Part shown: positions 1 through 9,723 of the stretch, piece after piece
Position numbering within the stretch: position 1 is the first letter of the stretch
How the letters are laid out: every line of letters starts with the position of its first letter
Source of the DNA: Bacteroidota bacterium
GTDB lineage: Bacteria > Bacteroidota > Bacteroidia > Bacteroidales > GCA-2711565
DNA length: 64,000 nucleotides
Assembly (NCBI GenBank): GCA_018816945.1
Contig: JAHIVC010000099.1
Coordinates: forward strand, 316,554 to 380,553
Direction of reading: 5' to 3'
The notes under the pieces: generated by a model
What the model was told of the DNA's origin: nothing
What the model saw: only the letters and a program-made list of their open reading frames with translations
Databases searched by the model: none
Translations under genes and position numbers: made by a program

Positions 1-639
1 GAAAATTCGATTATTGAGCAAGGGCTTAATAAACGCAGTGTTCCGGGATTGCGTAAAATGAGTAATTATATAGCCGGAATTGAAAATCCCAGAAGTATTA
101 TCCAGTGGGCTTTTAATACAGAAACTACTAAAGAAATCATTTCACCTATTTTTGATTTAGATGGGAAATATGTGGTTGCTCATATAAGTGGGCTTCATCC
201 AAAAGGAGATATGGCTTTAGAAGAGGTACGTGAATTAGTAAGATCTCAACTTATTAAAGATAAGAAATATGAATACTTTTTAAGTAGAGTAAACGGGAAA
301 ACCGATCTGAATCAAATTGCGTCCGAATTAGGAAAAATTCCGCAGGAAATAGAATTGAATTTTGCTTCCCCAAATGTTGAAATATATGGAAGAGAGCCAA
401 GATTAGTCGGTAAAGTTTTCTCGATGCAACTTGGAGAAAATTCATCATTGTTTAAAGGGAATAATGGAGTGTATGCTTTCAGTGTTATTGAAACTACTCC
501 AGCTCCTGAAACTGCATTGCTCGATTTTTATAGAAATCAATTAGTAATGATGTTGGAAAGCAGATTAGCAAACAACTCCCTTTTTCAGGCATTAGAAACC
601 AATGCAAAAATTGAAGATAGCAGATATTTGTTTTACTAA
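1..639 (+). CDS. PpiD-like peptidylprolyl isomerase, C-terminal part (5' end outside window)
   Basis: The reading frame is open from base 1, so this is the last ~212 residues of a longer protein; the first in-frame ATG (58) is not the true start. The segments with SPIFDLDGKYVVAHISGLHPKG and the following helix (EEVRELVRSQLIKDKK) resemble the C-terminal region of Bacteroidota SurA/PpiD-like periplasmic foldases, which assist folding of outer-membrane proteins. The parvulin domain itself would lie upstream. It ends just before a hairpin terminator shared with the convergent rodA. Family assignment rests on resemblance only, without the catalytic domain. Confidence 0.7.
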   Translation, partial: ENSIIEQGLNKRSVPGLRKMSNYIAGIENPRSIIQWAFNTETTKEIISPIFDLDGKYVVAHISGLHPKGDMALEEVRELVRSQLIKDKKYEYFLSRVNGKTDLNQIASELGKIPQEIELNFASPNVEIYGREPRLVGKVFSMQLGENSSLFKGNNGVYAFSVIETTPAPETALLDFYRNQLVMMLESRLANNSLFQALETNAKIEDSRYLFY

Positions 640-653
640 TAAAAAATATTAAA

Positions 654-690
654 TAAAAAAAGGTGGCAATTTTATTGTCACCTTTTTTTA
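654..690. terminator. bidirectional hairpin terminator between ppiD-like gene and rodA
   Basis: A stem of AAAGGTG-CAAT pairing with ATTG-CACCTTT around a short T-rich loop is flanked by A-run and T-run, so it can terminate transcripts from both convergent genes. The rodA stop codon lies inside its right arm. Confidence 0.75.
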
Positions 691-1947
691 TAGGTTTTCA
701 AGCCGTGATGCATCTTGCCTGATAAAGATAAACAGGAGTATTGTAAATGCCCATAGGGATGACCCACCGTAACTCAGGAAAGGTAATGGGATTCCTATAA
801 TCGGTGCAAGCCCAATGGTCATTCCGATATTCACTACAAAATGAAAAAATAAAATAGAGGCGACCCCATAACCATAAATCCTACTGAAAGCCGAGCGCTG
901 TCGCTCGGCAAGAATTATTAACCTTATAATTAACCAAATAAATAAGCTTACTAAAACAGCACTTCCGAATAAACCCCACTCTTCTCCAACTGTGCAAAAA
1001 ATAAAATCGGTACTTTGCTCAGGAACAAAATTAAATTTGGTTTGGGTACCTTTTAAAAATCCTTTACCAAAAAACCCGCCACTTCCTATTGCAATTTTTG
1101 ATTGATTAACATTGTACCCGGCCCCTTTCGGGTCAGATTCCTTTCCTATTAAAACATTAATCCTCTTTTTTTGATGTGGTTCTAGAATATTGTCAAATGC
1201 ATAGTCGACACTTAGAATATAAGTTGAGCCAACCAGAAGTATTAACAAAACAGCCAAGATACTTCTTTTGCTCTTTCTGATTCTTAAATAGAACAAAATG
1301 AGAATCCCGGAAAGAATAGCGATGACAATATATGCATGCAATAGTAGTGTAGTGATGAACAAAATTACAGCAAAGGCTCCAAAAATTAAAAATTTGGATG
1401 AAAGCCCTTCCCTGTAAAGTACAATTATTAAGGAGCTAAAAACCAAAGCTGAACCTGTTTCGGGTTGCAGTAATATAAGGATTGCAGGAATTGAGATAAT
1501 CAGTCCCACTTTAAACAAACTGTTAAATCGTCGAAGATTTACATTTTGACCACTCAGAAATTTAGCAAGAACCAAAGCACAGGTAAATTTTGCAAATTCT
1601 GATGGCTGAAGTCCAAATCCTCCAATTTGGAACCACGATCTTGATCCTGATATTTTTGTTCCAATGACCAGCACGGCCAATAATAAAATAATCCCAATTA
1701 CATACAATAAGTATGAAAAAGCTGAAAACAACTTTGCATCGATGAGTAAAATTGCAAAGGCAATAATAAAAGCAGCCGCAATCCAAAGCAATTGTTTACC
1801 ATAACGTTGTGAAAGATCAAATATACCGCGATGTGCTTCATCATAAATAGCCGAATAAATACTCAACCATCCAATCAGTACCAGCATTAAGTAAAGAAAT
1901 ACAGTTATCCAATCAATATTTAAAAAGGTTCCTGTTCTTGCTCTCAA
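688..1947 (-). CDS. rodA: rod shape-determining protein RodA (SEDS peptidoglycan glycosyltransferase)
   Basis: SEDS-family polytopic membrane protein of 419 residues, a normal length, with about ten hydrophobic segments. It polymerises glycan strands during cell elongation together with PBP2. Recognisable family motifs are QPSEFAKF, the conserved periplasmic loop FVPEQSTDFIFCTVGEEWG, and LPFLSYGGSS near the C-terminus. It starts 4 bp inside the end of mrdA, so the two are translationally coupled and form the usual elongasome pair. mreC/mreD, often upstream in this phylum, are not adjacent here. Confidence 0.95.
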   Translation of the reverse strand: MRARTGTFLNIDWITVFLYLMLVLIGWLSIYSAIYDEAHRGIFDLSQRYGKQLLWIAAAFIIAFAILLIDAKLFSAFSYLLYVIGIILLLAVLVIGTKISGSRSWFQIGGFGLQPSEFAKFTCALVLAKFLSGQNVNLRRFNSLFKVGLIISIPAILILLQPETGSALVFSSLIIVLYREGLSSKFLIFGAFAVILFITTLLLHAYIVIAILSGILILFYLRIRKSKRSILAVLLILLVGSTYILSVDYAFDNILEPHQKKRINVLIGKESDPKGAGYNVNQSKIAIGSGGFFGKGFLKGTQTKFNFVPEQSTDFIFCTVGEEWGLFGSAVLVSLFIWLIIRLIILAERQRSAFSRIYGYGVASILFFHFVVNIGMTIGLAPIIGIPLPFLSYGGSSLWAFTILLFIFIRQDASRLENL

Positions 1948-3758
1948 CGTTTGTTTTTTATTAAAACTGTGTTTAACATTTTTTCTTCGGTTGCAGTATG
2001 CTTTACGGTTCCATTCAAGTACTTTTCAATCATTAAGCTTGCAATAGGTGCTGCCCAGGTTGCTCCAAAACCACTATTTTCAACTACGACAGAAATTGCA
2101 ATTTTGGGATTATCGCGAGGCGCAAAAGCAACAAATACGGCATGGTTTTCACCAAATGGATTTTCTGAGGTCCCGGTCTTGCCGCACATTTGTAAACTAT
2201 CAATACGAAACCATCTGGCTGTTCCGCTTTCACCCGCGTAAACCAGGGCCATTCCTTCAATAACGGTTTCGTAATGTTCTCTTGGAATCTTGTTACGGAT
2301 AGGTTCATTAAATGCGGTATTGGGATTCCCATCGATGGAGGTGACAAAATGCGGGGGTAAATAATAACCCCGGTTTGCAATAAGCGCAACTTGGTTTGCC
2401 AATTGTAAAGGTGTTATTTCAATCTCACCTTGGCCAATCGATAATGATCTTATCGTAATAGCCTTCCAACCATTTTTACCATAATATTTATCGAAATATG
2501 AAAAATCGGGCAAGTTGCCATTTTTTTGTCCTATGATATCAGACGTCAGTTTTTGCCCGACTCCAAAATCACTCATTTGGCTGCGCCAATTTTCATAAGC
2601 TTGCTGAATTGTTGCATACTTCCCTTGTTCAACGATAGATTTAAAAACCTTATAAAAATATGGGTTGCACGACTGTTCTATAGCATGATTCAGGTCGAGT
2701 GGAGAGTAATGATTGTGGCTGCAAACAATCGGTGAGGAATGAACTCCCTGACAGGTATATCGCGTACCCGAATTTAACACACCGTCGTTCAATCCTATTA
2801 GCGCATTTAATAGTTTGAAGGTTGAACCAGGAGGATACTGAGCCATAATTGCCCTGTTAAAAAGAGGTTCTAAACTATCACTACTTAGTTTTTTAAAATT
2901 AGAACTTCTAATTCGCCCAATTAATAAATTAGGATCATAGGCAGGACTGGATACCATACTCAAGATTTCACCCGTTGATGGTTCAATGGCCACGATACTG
3001 CCTTTTTTGCCATTCATCAAAAGCTCTCCATAAGCTTGCAATTCGGCATCAATAGAAATTTGCAAATTCTTACCCGTGTTCGACATGGTATCGTATCGGC
3101 CTTCTAAATATGCCCCTTTTTCTCGATTGAAAACATCAACCAATCTATATTTAATGCCCTTTTCTCCCCGGAGTTCTGTTTCATAAAATTTTTCAATTCC
3201 ATTTTTCCCAATATAATCACCCGAATTATAGTAAGGGTTATTGCTTACTTCATTTTGTGTTACTTCACCAATATATCCTAAAATATGAGCGGCAATAGGT
3301 CTGGGATATTTTCTTAAAGTTCTGGACTGAACAAAAAACCCAGGAAATTTATACAATCGTTCTTCAAGATAACCAAAATCTTCTTTGGAGATTTGTTCAA
3401 GAAAAATCGATGGTTTGACTTTGGAATAGCTTTTAGCTTTGTAAAGCAACTCAAGAAAGGTGTTATTATCGATCTTCAATAACTTACATAATTCTGCCGT
3501 ATCAATATCGATAACCAAATTTGGCGTTACAAAAAGGTCATAAGAAGCTTCATTGTACACCAACAATTCTCCGTTTCTGTCCTTGATCAGCCCCCTTGCA
3601 GGATAGATGGTGATCTTTCTCAAAACATTATTTTCCGCTGAAAGCTTATATCTATCATCTATCACCTGAAGAAAAAATAATCGGGCAATATAAATAACCC
3701 CAATTATTACGACGATCGTAATGATAACTGTTTTCCTATGAGCGTAAGATTTTGTCAT
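1944..3758 (-). CDS. mrdA: penicillin-binding protein 2 (peptidoglycan DD-transpeptidase)
   Basis: Class B PBP of 604 residues. There is one N-terminal membrane helix (about residues 10-29), then the PBP dimer domain, then the transpeptidase domain with all three catalytic motifs: SxxK in PPGSTFKLL (nucleophile Ser312), SxN in IEQSCNPYF and KTGT in MCGKTGTSENP. It cross-links peptidoglycan during rod elongation, working with RodA encoded directly downstream (4-bp overlap). The upstream neighbour is divergent, so the promoter for the pair should lie in 3759-3890. Confidence 0.95.
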   Translation of the reverse strand: MTKSYAHRKTVIITIVVIIGVIYIARLFFLQVIDDRYKLSAENNVLRKITIYPARGLIKDRNGELLVYNEASYDLFVTPNLVIDIDTAELCKLLKIDNNTFLELLYKAKSYSKVKPSIFLEQISKEDFGYLEERLYKFPGFFVQSRTLRKYPRPIAAHILGYIGEVTQNEVSNNPYYNSGDYIGKNGIEKFYETELRGEKGIKYRLVDVFNREKGAYLEGRYDTMSNTGKNLQISIDAELQAYGELLMNGKKGSIVAIEPSTGEILSMVSSPAYDPNLLIGRIRSSNFKKLSSDSLEPLFNRAIMAQYPPGSTFKLLNALIGLNDGVLNSGTRYTCQGVHSSPIVCSHNHYSPLDLNHAIEQSCNPYFYKVFKSIVEQGKYATIQQAYENWRSQMSDFGVGQKLTSDIIGQKNGNLPDFSYFDKYYGKNGWKAITIRSLSIGQGEIEITPLQLANQVALIANRGYYLPPHFVTSIDGNPNTAFNEPIRNKIPREHYETVIEGMALVYAGESGTARWFRIDSLQMCGKTGTSENPFGENHAVFVAFAPRDNPKIAISVVVENSGFGATWAAPIASLMIEKYLNGTVKHTATEEKMLNTVLIKNKR

Positions 3759-3880
3759 ACAGATAGATCAATTTGTATAGATTTAAATTGTTATAGTGCT
3801 TTCAGAAATGATGTTATGGATACAATTATTACCACATTTTTAGATCAATAAAGTTATAAATTTATATCAATACTATTGAT

Positions 3881-3888
3881 TAATTTTG
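3881..3888 (+). promoter_or_regulatory. -7 box (TAATTTTG) nearly abutting a start codon
   Basis: The box matches the Bacteroidota TAnnTTTG element and ends 7 bp before ATG 3896. Transcription would begin within a few bases of that start codon, implying a leaderless or near-leaderless mRNA. No clear -33 TTG was found at the usual spacing. Confidence 0.4.
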
Positions 3889-3895
3889 TGTGAAG

Positions 3896-4888
3896 ATGGG
3901 AGAAATAAATTCATATACTGGTAATATTTTTAATATTCATAAAGAAAGAGAATTTGAAGATCTGGCACTGAAAATTTTCAAATATCAATTTCAAAATAAC
4001 AAAGTTTATAAATTGTACATTAAAACTTTGGGTTTGGATAATACTAAAATCAGGAAAATAAAAGATATCCCGTTTCTCCCTATTGATTTTTTCAAAACAC
4101 ACAAAGTAGTCGGTTCGACCCAAATACCTGAACAAATATTTACAAGTAGTGGAACTGGCGGTGCTTTGCAAAGCAAACATTTTGTTACTGATATTAAGGT
4201 TTATATTCGATCGTTCTTAAAAGGATTCTCGCACCATTATGGAGAGGTAAGTAATTATTGTATTCTGGCTTTATTGCCCTCATATCTCGAACGAGAAGGA
4301 TCATCTTTGGTGTTTATGGTAAATGAACTCATTAAGCAAAGCAATCATGTTGAAAGCGGATTTTTTTTAGATAATCATGCCGAACTTGTGGAGATGCTAA
4401 ATTCGAAAAATCTTAAAAACAAAAATGTTCTGCTGATGGGAGTGAGCTATGCACTACTCGACTTAGTTGAAAATTTTAGCGTAAGGCATCCAAATTTAAT
4501 AGTGATGGAAACCGGAGGAATGAAAGGTCGACGTAAGGAACTCATCAGAGAAGAACTACATGAAATTCTTAAAAAAGTATTTGGGATTAATTCCATACAT
4601 TCTGAATATGGTATGACGGAATTGTTGTCTCAGGCATATTCTTCCGGCGAAGGCATTTTTACCACTCCACCATGGATGAAAATATTAATACGCGATCCTA
4701 ATGATCCATTTCAACTACTGGAAAATGGTCAATCCGGAGGCATTAATGTAATCGATTTAGCAAATATTAATTCGTGTTCATTTATCATGACACAAGATCT
4801 AGGCAGGATGACAAATGATAATACGTTTGAAGTTTTAGGAAGGTTTGATGCGAGTGATATTAGAGGATGTAATTTGTTGGTAGATTAG
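3896..4888 (+). CDS. LuxE-like acyl-protein synthetase / adenylate-forming family protein
   Basis: About 330 residues. It resembles the LuxE acyl-protein synthetase family of ANL-type adenylate-forming enzymes: the motif TSSGTGGALQSKHF matches the Ser/Thr/Gly-rich nucleotide-binding loop, followed by METGGMKGRRKE and SEYGMTELLSQAY, the usual acyl-adenylation landmarks. No luxCD genes are nearby, so a luminescence role is not implied; in Bacteroidota such genes often accompany cell-envelope or O-antigen loci. An in-frame GTG at 3890 is possible, but ATG 3896 fits the -7 box better. The substrate cannot be told from sequence. It is convergent with the NUDIX gene (4 bp apart). Confidence 0.75.
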   Translation: MGEINSYTGNIFNIHKEREFEDLALKIFKYQFQNNKVYKLYIKTLGLDNTKIRKIKDIPFLPIDFFKTHKVVGSTQIPEQIFTSSGTGGALQSKHFVTDIKVYIRSFLKGFSHHYGEVSNYCILALLPSYLEREGSSLVFMVNELIKQSNHVESGFFLDNHAELVEMLNSKNLKNKNVLLMGVSYALLDLVENFSVRHPNLIVMETGGMKGRRKELIREELHEILKKVFGINSIHSEYGMTELLSQAYSSGEGIFTTPPWMKILIRDPNDPFQLLENGQSGGINVIDLANINSCSFIMTQDLGRMTNDNTFEVLGRFDASDIRGCNLLVD

Positions 4889-4892
4889 TGTT

Positions 4893-5330
4893 TTATTTTT
4901 TAAGATTGGGAATCATTTGAAATGCCACATTTAAGATATGGTTATGATCAAATGCTAACTCTGGCAACTGAGAAATTTCAAACCAAGCTGCATTTTTTGC
5001 GTCATCTCCGGCTTCAACTTCCGCTTGTTCATGATGGGTTCCCCAAAATATAATTGAAATTGTTCTGCCGCGGGGATCTCTTCCGGGTTTACCAAAGGTT
5101 TGCAGTTGAAAAAGCTCAATATTTTTTAAGCCGGTTTCCTCTTCAAGTTCACGATACGCTGCTTCTATCAAATCTTCATCCATCTCAACAAATCCACCCG
5201 GTAAGGCCCAACTGTCTTTAAAGGGGTCGTATTTACGTTGAATCAGCAAAATCTGAAGCTCAGGCTTTTTTCTGAATATCAGGCAATCAACTGTAACCGC
5301 AGGACGGGGATAATCGTAAGTATAACTCAT
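4893..5330 (-). CDS. NUDIX hydrolase
   Basis: A 145-residue single-domain protein with a complete Nudix box (GFVEMDE, seven residues, then RELEEETGL), the Mg2+-binding motif that cleaves nucleoside diphosphates linked to another group. The N-terminal YDYPRPAVTVDCLIF and the RDPRGRTISIIFWG segment resemble ADP-ribose/NAD-type or NrtR-type Nudix domains; no DNA-binding tail is present, so this is an enzyme and not an NrtR regulator. A terminator-like hairpin lies 31 bp upstream of the start. Confidence 0.85.
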   Translation of the reverse strand: MSYTYDYPRPAVTVDCLIFRKKPELQILLIQRKYDPFKDSWALPGGFVEMDEDLIEAAYRELEEETGLKNIELFQLQTFGKPGRDPRGRTISIIFWGTHHEQAEVEAGDDAKNAAWFEISQLPELAFDHNHILNVAFQMIPNLKK

Positions 5331-5360
5331 TACATTTCAAATTGAAGTATAAATATACTA

Positions 5361-5388
5361 AAAAACCTCCCATTTCTGGGAGGTTTTA
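5361..5388 (-). terminator. hairpin terminator or attenuator upstream of the NUDIX gene
   Basis: Ten-base arms AAAACCTCCC (5362-5371) and GGGAGGTTTT (5378-5387) around a 6-nt loop, followed on the minus strand by a T-run. It lies about 350 bp past rsmI and only 31 bp before the NUDIX start. It either ends the rsmI transcript or attenuates a NUDIX leader. Confidence 0.7.
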
Positions 5389-5735
5389 ATGCACCAAATA
5401 TTTAACTAACATGAAATTGCAATCACAAAACCAATATAGATTTTGTGAAATCCTTTTTAATTATGGTCAACATAACCATCTTTGAGTCTGAATTATAAAG
5501 AACCTCGATAATATTTAATTAAAGACGACTCCAGTAAAAAGTAAAGGTTGACGCTTATAGTAATGCTAAATGTATGCCAAACTTTTATATACTTGAAAAT
5601 CAGCAAATATGTCTTTGAAAAATTTTCGAGATGTGTTCGTTTCTTTTGTACGGTTGTACAAGAGCGTACACGAATTTACAAATAACAAAGGAAATTTTAG
5701 GTTATTATAAGCAATTCCTATTAATCTATATAAAA
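5389..5735. other. gene-free stretch between NUDIX and rsmI
   Basis: No convincing ORF in about 350 bp on either strand. Reading on the minus strand towards the hairpin at 5361-5388, there is an AATTTCATG-like string followed by TTTGGT, resembling the leader before the hairpin upstream of pgi (15310-15436). A tiny minus-strand ORF (ATG at about 5410, 8 codons) ends at the hairpin; it could be chance. Confidence 0.3.
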
Positions 5736-6416
5736 TTACTTCGACTTGGTTTTACCATCGAGGATAATTACAATTTCACCTTTAATGGCTTTATTCTTAA
5801 AATGGGTATATACTTCTTTGATGGTTCCCCGAGCATTTTCTTCGAAAACTTTTGTTAACTCTCTCGATACGCAAATTTTTCTGTCCGCTCCGAAAACCTC
5901 CATAAATTGCTCCAGTGTTTTTAATAGTCGATGAGGTGATTCGTAAAAAATCATTGTATAGCTTTGATCAGCCAATTGTTCAAGTTTTGTTTTTCGCCCT
6001 TTTTTTACAGGTAAAAATCCTTCAAAAACAAATCGATCAGAGGACAATCCGGATTGCACCAATGCAGGAACAAAAGCTGTCGCACCCGGTAAACATTCAA
6101 CTTCAACACCTGCCTCTATGCATGCTCTAACCAAATAAAATCCGGGATCGGAAATCCCGGGGGTACCTGCATCGGATATAAGTGCAATGGTATCGCCATT
6201 TAATAATTGTTCGACTATGGCTGCGGTAGCCTGATGTTCATTGAACTGATGATGTGAACGAAGTCGGTTGCTGATTTGGTGATGCTTTAATAAAATCCCT
6301 GATTTTCTGGTATCCTCTGCCAAAATAAAATCTGCTTCTTTTAATATCCTTATGGCTCGCAGACTTATATCTTCAAGATTTCCAATAGGACTGGGTACGA
6401 GATAAAGTTTTGACAT
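5736..6416 (-). CDS. rsmI: 16S rRNA (cytidine1402-2'-O)-methyltransferase RsmI
   Basis: A 226-residue SAM-dependent tetrapyrrole-methylase-fold enzyme that 2'-O-methylates C1402 in the 16S rRNA P-site. The N-terminal LYLVPSPIGNLEDISLRA and the signature ISDAGTPGISDPG are diagnostic, as is FYESPHRL in the C-terminal half. It sits 19 bp downstream of an uncharacterised conserved gene on the same strand and may be cotranscribed with it. It is somewhat shorter than proteobacterial RsmI because the extreme C-terminal extension is missing, which is common in this phylum. Confidence 0.93.
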   Translation of the reverse strand: MSKLYLVPSPIGNLEDISLRAIRILKEADFILAEDTRKSGILLKHHQISNRLRSHHQFNEHQATAAIVEQLLNGDTIALISDAGTPGISDPGFYLVRACIEAGVEVECLPGATAFVPALVQSGLSSDRFVFEGFLPVKKGRKTKLEQLADQSYTMIFYESPHRLLKTLEQFMEVFGADRKICVSRELTKVFEENARGTIKEVYTHFKNKAIKGEIVIILDGKTKSK

Positions 6417-6435
6417 GGGTTCTTTTTGGATTAAT

Positions 6436-7230
6436 CTAGCTGATTGAATATTTGCGGTTTACAATTGTTTTTAATTTGATGACAACCTCATCTTTTTCAT
6501 CCCAACCAAATTGTTCCTTAAATTGATTAAAAGTCGAAATTGCTCCATGATAATTGTTTGCCAAATTTAGCTTGTCAATTGATTGATTATAAATTTTTAA
6601 GTCTCCTGCAAATAATTCGTTAATAAATAAAAATTTTTCATTGATCCCGATCGCTGCTTTTATGTCGCTTATTTTATTTTGCTGAATTCGATCAGCAAGT
6701 CTGGGGTCTTGACCTTCACTTAGCTTATCTGCAAGGTTCTTCTTTGCTTCCGAAAATAAATCTGAGTTGGGATGAATAAAAACTTCTTTTTCATTTTGGC
6801 TTTCTGTTTTACGATTTAATGAAAAACTAACAACAGGCATTTCATGATCATCTTTGATTGCTGGTTCCAGTTTAGGTTTGATTATAGGGTCGGTATTTTG
6901 AACAATATCCGGTTTAGGAGGTTCTGGCTCAGATTGTTTTATTTCTACAATAGGTTCATGCTCCTTTATTTGTGTAACAATTGTATCCTCCTTTACCGAT
7001 TTGATTACCTTTTCAGGATTCGTTTGTCCTGATTTTGAAATATCTTCCTCTAAATGTTTGATCTGATCGAGGATATGGATTGTTTCATATAGTTTTAACA
7101 CATTTTTTTTGAGCAAATCAATGTATAGCTGAGGAATTTCACCTTTTTGTGTTTTTAACATCTCTGCTTGTTCGTTGATTAGGTCTAGCAGTTCAATCAT
7201 CGCATTTTTAGAGGTATCGAATTTATTCAT
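6436..7230 (-). CDS. conserved Bacteroidota protein of unknown function
   Basis: 264 residues, no signal peptide or membrane helix. Three parts can be seen: an N-terminal helical/coiled region (about 1-65), a low-complexity Pro/Glu/Lys-rich linker (about 75-140), and a C-terminal helical domain with DIKAAIGINEKFLFINELF and later a Trp-containing FKEQFGWDEKDE segment. I recall this C-terminal block as recurring in Bacteroidota proteins of unknown role, but cannot name a family. It lies divergently from tdk and just upstream of rsmI. A cytoplasmic scaffold or adaptor is a guess only. Confidence 0.7.
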   Translation of the reverse strand: MNKFDTSKNAMIELLDLINEQAEMLKTQKGEIPQLYIDLLKKNVLKLYETIHILDQIKHLEEDISKSGQTNPEKVIKSVKEDTIVTQIKEHEPIVEIKQSEPEPPKPDIVQNTDPIIKPKLEPAIKDDHEMPVVSFSLNRKTESQNEKEVFIHPNSDLFSEAKKNLADKLSEGQDPRLADRIQQNKISDIKAAIGINEKFLFINELFAGDLKIYNQSIDKLNLANNYHGAISTFNQFKEQFGWDEKDEVVIKLKTIVNRKYSIS

Positions 7231-7261
7231 CCCTTAAATATTAAAATTGATATAAACATTG

Positions 7262-7269
7262 CAAAAATA
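7262..7269 (-). promoter_or_regulatory. candidate -7 box for the unknown gene upstream of rsmI
   Basis: CAAAAATA on the plus strand reads TATTTTTG on the minus strand, 32 bp before the start codon at 7230. The nearest TTG further upstream is at a longer spacing than usual, so support is moderate. Confidence 0.4.
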
Positions 7270-7356
7270 AGCCCGAAAAAATATTAATTTAGCAAGTATT
7301 CGAATATTAATTAATTGATCTGATAAAGATAAAAAAAGTAAAACTGTTTACATTAA

Positions 7357-7935
7357 ATGTTTCTAGAAAAAACAGCAAATCCAAAAAAACGAACAGGTTG
7401 GATTGAAGTAATTTGTGGTTCAATGTTTTCGGGTAAAACCGAAGAATTAATCCGTCGATTAAATCGGGCAAAGATTGCCAAACAAAGAGTTGAAATATTC
7501 AAACCTGAGGTAGATAAACGATACGACGAAAAAAATGTTGTATCGCATGATGCCAATGCAGTACAATGTACGCCGGTTCAAACGGCTGCCCAAATATTAT
7601 TGTACGATATTGATGTCGATGTAGTCGCAATTGATGAGGCTCAGTTTTTTGATATGGAATTGGTGAACGTAGCTAATGTGCTGGCCGACCGTGGTTTCAG
7701 GGTAATCGTAGCCGGACTTGATATGGATTTCAGAGGAGTTCCGTTTGGTCCTATTCCCGGCTTGATGGCAACGGCCGAATACGTTACAAAGGTGCATGCT
7801 ATTTGTATGACTTGTGGCAATTTGGCCCAATATTCTCATCGTACCATTAAAAATGAAAGTCTGGTAGTTTTGGGAGAAAAAGAAAGTTACGAACCATTAT
7901 GCCGAAGTTGTTTTCTGAAAGTTCAAAAGGTCTAA
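7357..7935 (+). CDS. tdk: thymidine kinase (type II)
   Basis: 192 residues, the usual length. It phosphorylates thymidine with ATP in pyrimidine salvage. Visible motifs are the P-loop GSMFSGKT (residues 21-28), the catalytic-base motif DEAQFFD with Glu94, the lasso/Zn region with CMTCG, and a second cysteine pair CRSC near the C-terminus that completes a structural zinc site. It stands alone on the plus strand between two divergent or separate units. Confidence 0.96.
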   Translation: MFLEKTANPKKRTGWIEVICGSMFSGKTEELIRRLNRAKIAKQRVEIFKPEVDKRYDEKNVVSHDANAVQCTPVQTAAQILLYDIDVDVVAIDEAQFFDMELVNVANVLADRGFRVIVAGLDMDFRGVPFGPIPGLMATAEYVTKVHAICMTCGNLAQYSHRTIKNESLVVLGEKESYEPLCRSCFLKVQKV

Positions 7936-8037
7936 ACAATCCTAAAAAATCAACTTTTCTTAAATTCCCGCAATTTTATTAATATTGCAACTGATTTCTT
8001 TTATAAAACTTAGTAATATAAATTAATTTATACACAG

Positions 8038-8682
8038 ATGAAAAATCCGGCAACCCTTTTATTAATCATTTCAGCACTGATAATGATTTCGTGTGGCGCA
8101 CCTAAAAAAACTTCAAACGAAAACACCCTTGTTAAGATTAGTACAGAATACGGTGATATTACATTGAAACTATATGATGAAACCCCCAAACATCGTGATA
8201 ATTTTATTAAGTTGATTCAAGAAGGTTGGTATGAAGGATCCACTTTTCATCGTGTGATCAGTCAATTTATGATTCAGGGTGGCGGAAGTGCAAAAGGCGA
8301 AGATGACCCGGGTTATAAAGTTGATGCGGAAATTCTACCAAAATTCTTCCATAAAAAAGGAGTATTGGCGGCTGCTCGTCAGGGTGATAATGTAAATCCT
8401 GAACGTGCCTCATCAAGCAGTCAGTTTTATATCGTACAAGGAAAAAAATTTACTGATGATGATTTTGCAGCTGTCGAGGCCAGAACCGGAATGCCCGTTC
8501 CTGAAGAACACAGAGAAGTTTATAGAACCATTGGCGGAACTCCTCATTTGGATGGTGCCTATACTGTTTTTGGTGAAGTTACAGAAGGCCTGGATGTAGT
8601 GGATAAAATTGCTGCTGTGGAAACCGGACGTGGCGACAAACCGGTTAAAGATGTTAAAATGAGCATCAAAATAATAAGATAA
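8038..8682 (+). CDS. cyclophilin-type peptidylprolyl isomerase, lipoprotein
   Basis: 214 residues. The N-terminus has a type II signal peptide ending in the lipobox MISCG, so the mature protein is probably lipid-anchored in the cell envelope. The cyclophilin fold follows with [25 protein letters not shown] and [10 protein letters not shown]; the Arg in FHRVI and the QFYIV strand are the core of the catalytic groove. It catalyses cis-trans isomerisation of X-Pro bonds. pheS follows after 7 bp, so the two are probably cotranscribed. Confidence 0.92.
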   Translation: MKNPATLLLIISALIMISCGAPKKTSNENTLVKISTEYGDITLKLYDETPKHRDNFIKLIQEGWYEGSTFHRVISQFMIQGGGSAKGEDDPGYKVDAEILPKFFHKKGVLAAARQGDNVNPERASSSSQFYIVQGKKFTDDDFAAVEARTGMPVPEEHREVYRTIGGTPHLDGAYTVFGEVTEGLDVVDKIAAVETGRGDKPVKDVKMSIKIIR

Positions 8683-8689
8683 GATTTTA

Positions 8690-9712
8690 ATGAAGGATAA
8701 AATAATACAATTACTGGACGAGATTTCTGTCTTTACTACTGAGAGTAAAGAAGAGTTGGATCAGTTTAGAATTAAATATTTGAGTAAAAAAGGCTTGATC
8801 CCTTCGTTGTTCGGCGATTTTAAAAACGTAGAGCCTGAGCTTCGTAAAGAAATTGGTCAGGCATTGAATGATCTTAAAAATCAGGCTCAGAATAAATTAA
8901 GCTCACTCACAGAAATATTGGATAATAATATACAGGAATCAAGTGGGGATTTGGATTTAAGCCTTCCGGTTAATTTTGAAGAATTGGGTGCCCGTCATCC
9001 ACTTTCGATTGTTCGGAATAAAATTATTGAAATCTTTGCACGACTTGGTTATAATGTATCTGAGGGACCGGAAATTGAAGATGATTTTCACAATTTTACG
9101 GCTTTAAATTTCCCGGCCGATCATCCGGCACGTGATATGCAGGATACTTTCTTTATTGAGAAAGATCCCGACATTGCCCTAAGAACGCATACTTCATCGG
9201 TTCAGGTGCGTGTAATGCAAAGTCAAAAACCACCTATCCGGACAATTTCACCCGGCAGGGTTTTTCGAAATGAAGCCATTTCTGCCCGGGCACATTGCAT
9301 TTTCCATCAGGTCGAAGGCTTGTACATCAATAAAAATGTATCGTTTGCCGATCTGAAGCAAACTTTGCTTTATTTTGCCCGCGAGTTTTTTGGTGAGCAT
9401 ACCCAAATCCGTTTACGACCATCTTATTTCCCGTTTACCGAACCCTCTGCCGAAATGGATATTTCGTGTAATATTTGTGGAGGCAAGGGATGTAATATTT
9501 GTAAACATTCGGGTTGGGTCGAAATTCTGGGATGCGGAATGGTTGATCCGAACGTATTGGAAAACTGTGGAATCGACAGCAAGGAATATACCGGATTTGC
9601 CTTTGGAATGGGCATCGAACGTATTGCCATGCTTAAATATCAGATCAACGATATCCGCTTATTTTTCGAAAATGATAAGAGGTTTTTGAAGCAGTTTGAT
9701 AGCGCAATCTAG
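8690..9712 (+). CDS. pheS: phenylalanine--tRNA ligase alpha subunit
   Basis: 340 residues. It has an N-terminal coiled-coil tRNA-binding arm (about 1-90), then the class II catalytic core with the motif-2-like region [19 protein letters not shown] and motif 3 [17 protein letters not shown] CxxC-type cluster ([16 protein letters not shown]) is inserted in the core, as in many Bacteroidota PheS. It charges tRNA-Phe together with PheT, which is not in the window. Convergent with the next gene. Confidence 0.97.
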   Translation: MKDKIIQLLDEISVFTTESKEELDQFRIKYLSKKGLIPSLFGDFKNVEPELRKEIGQALNDLKNQAQNKLSSLTEILDNNIQESSGDLDLSLPVNFEELGARHPLSIVRNKIIEIFARLGYNVSEGPEIEDDFHNFTALNFPADHPARDMQDTFFIEKDPDIALRTHTSSVQVRVMQSQKPPIRTISPGRVFRNEAISARAHCIFHQVEGLYINKNVSFADLKQTLLYFAREFFGEHTQIRLRPSYFPFTEPSAEMDISCNICGGKGCNICKHSGWVEILGCGMVDPNVLENCGIDSKEYTGFAFGMGIERIAMLKYQINDIRLFFENDKRFLKQFDSAI

Positions 9713-9723
9713 TCTGAACACCA

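Noticed and set aside
1951-2263. Plus-strand ORFs opposite mrdA
   Set aside because: They are antisense shadows of a clearly conserved gene.
3896-4888. Bioluminescence lux gene
   Set aside because: No luxA, B, C or D homologue is nearby; LuxE-like proteins occur widely outside luminescence operons.
5631-5858. Plus-strand ORF opposite the end of rsmI
   Set aside because: Its second half is antisense to rsmI, codon usage is unlike neighbours, and no family character is visible.
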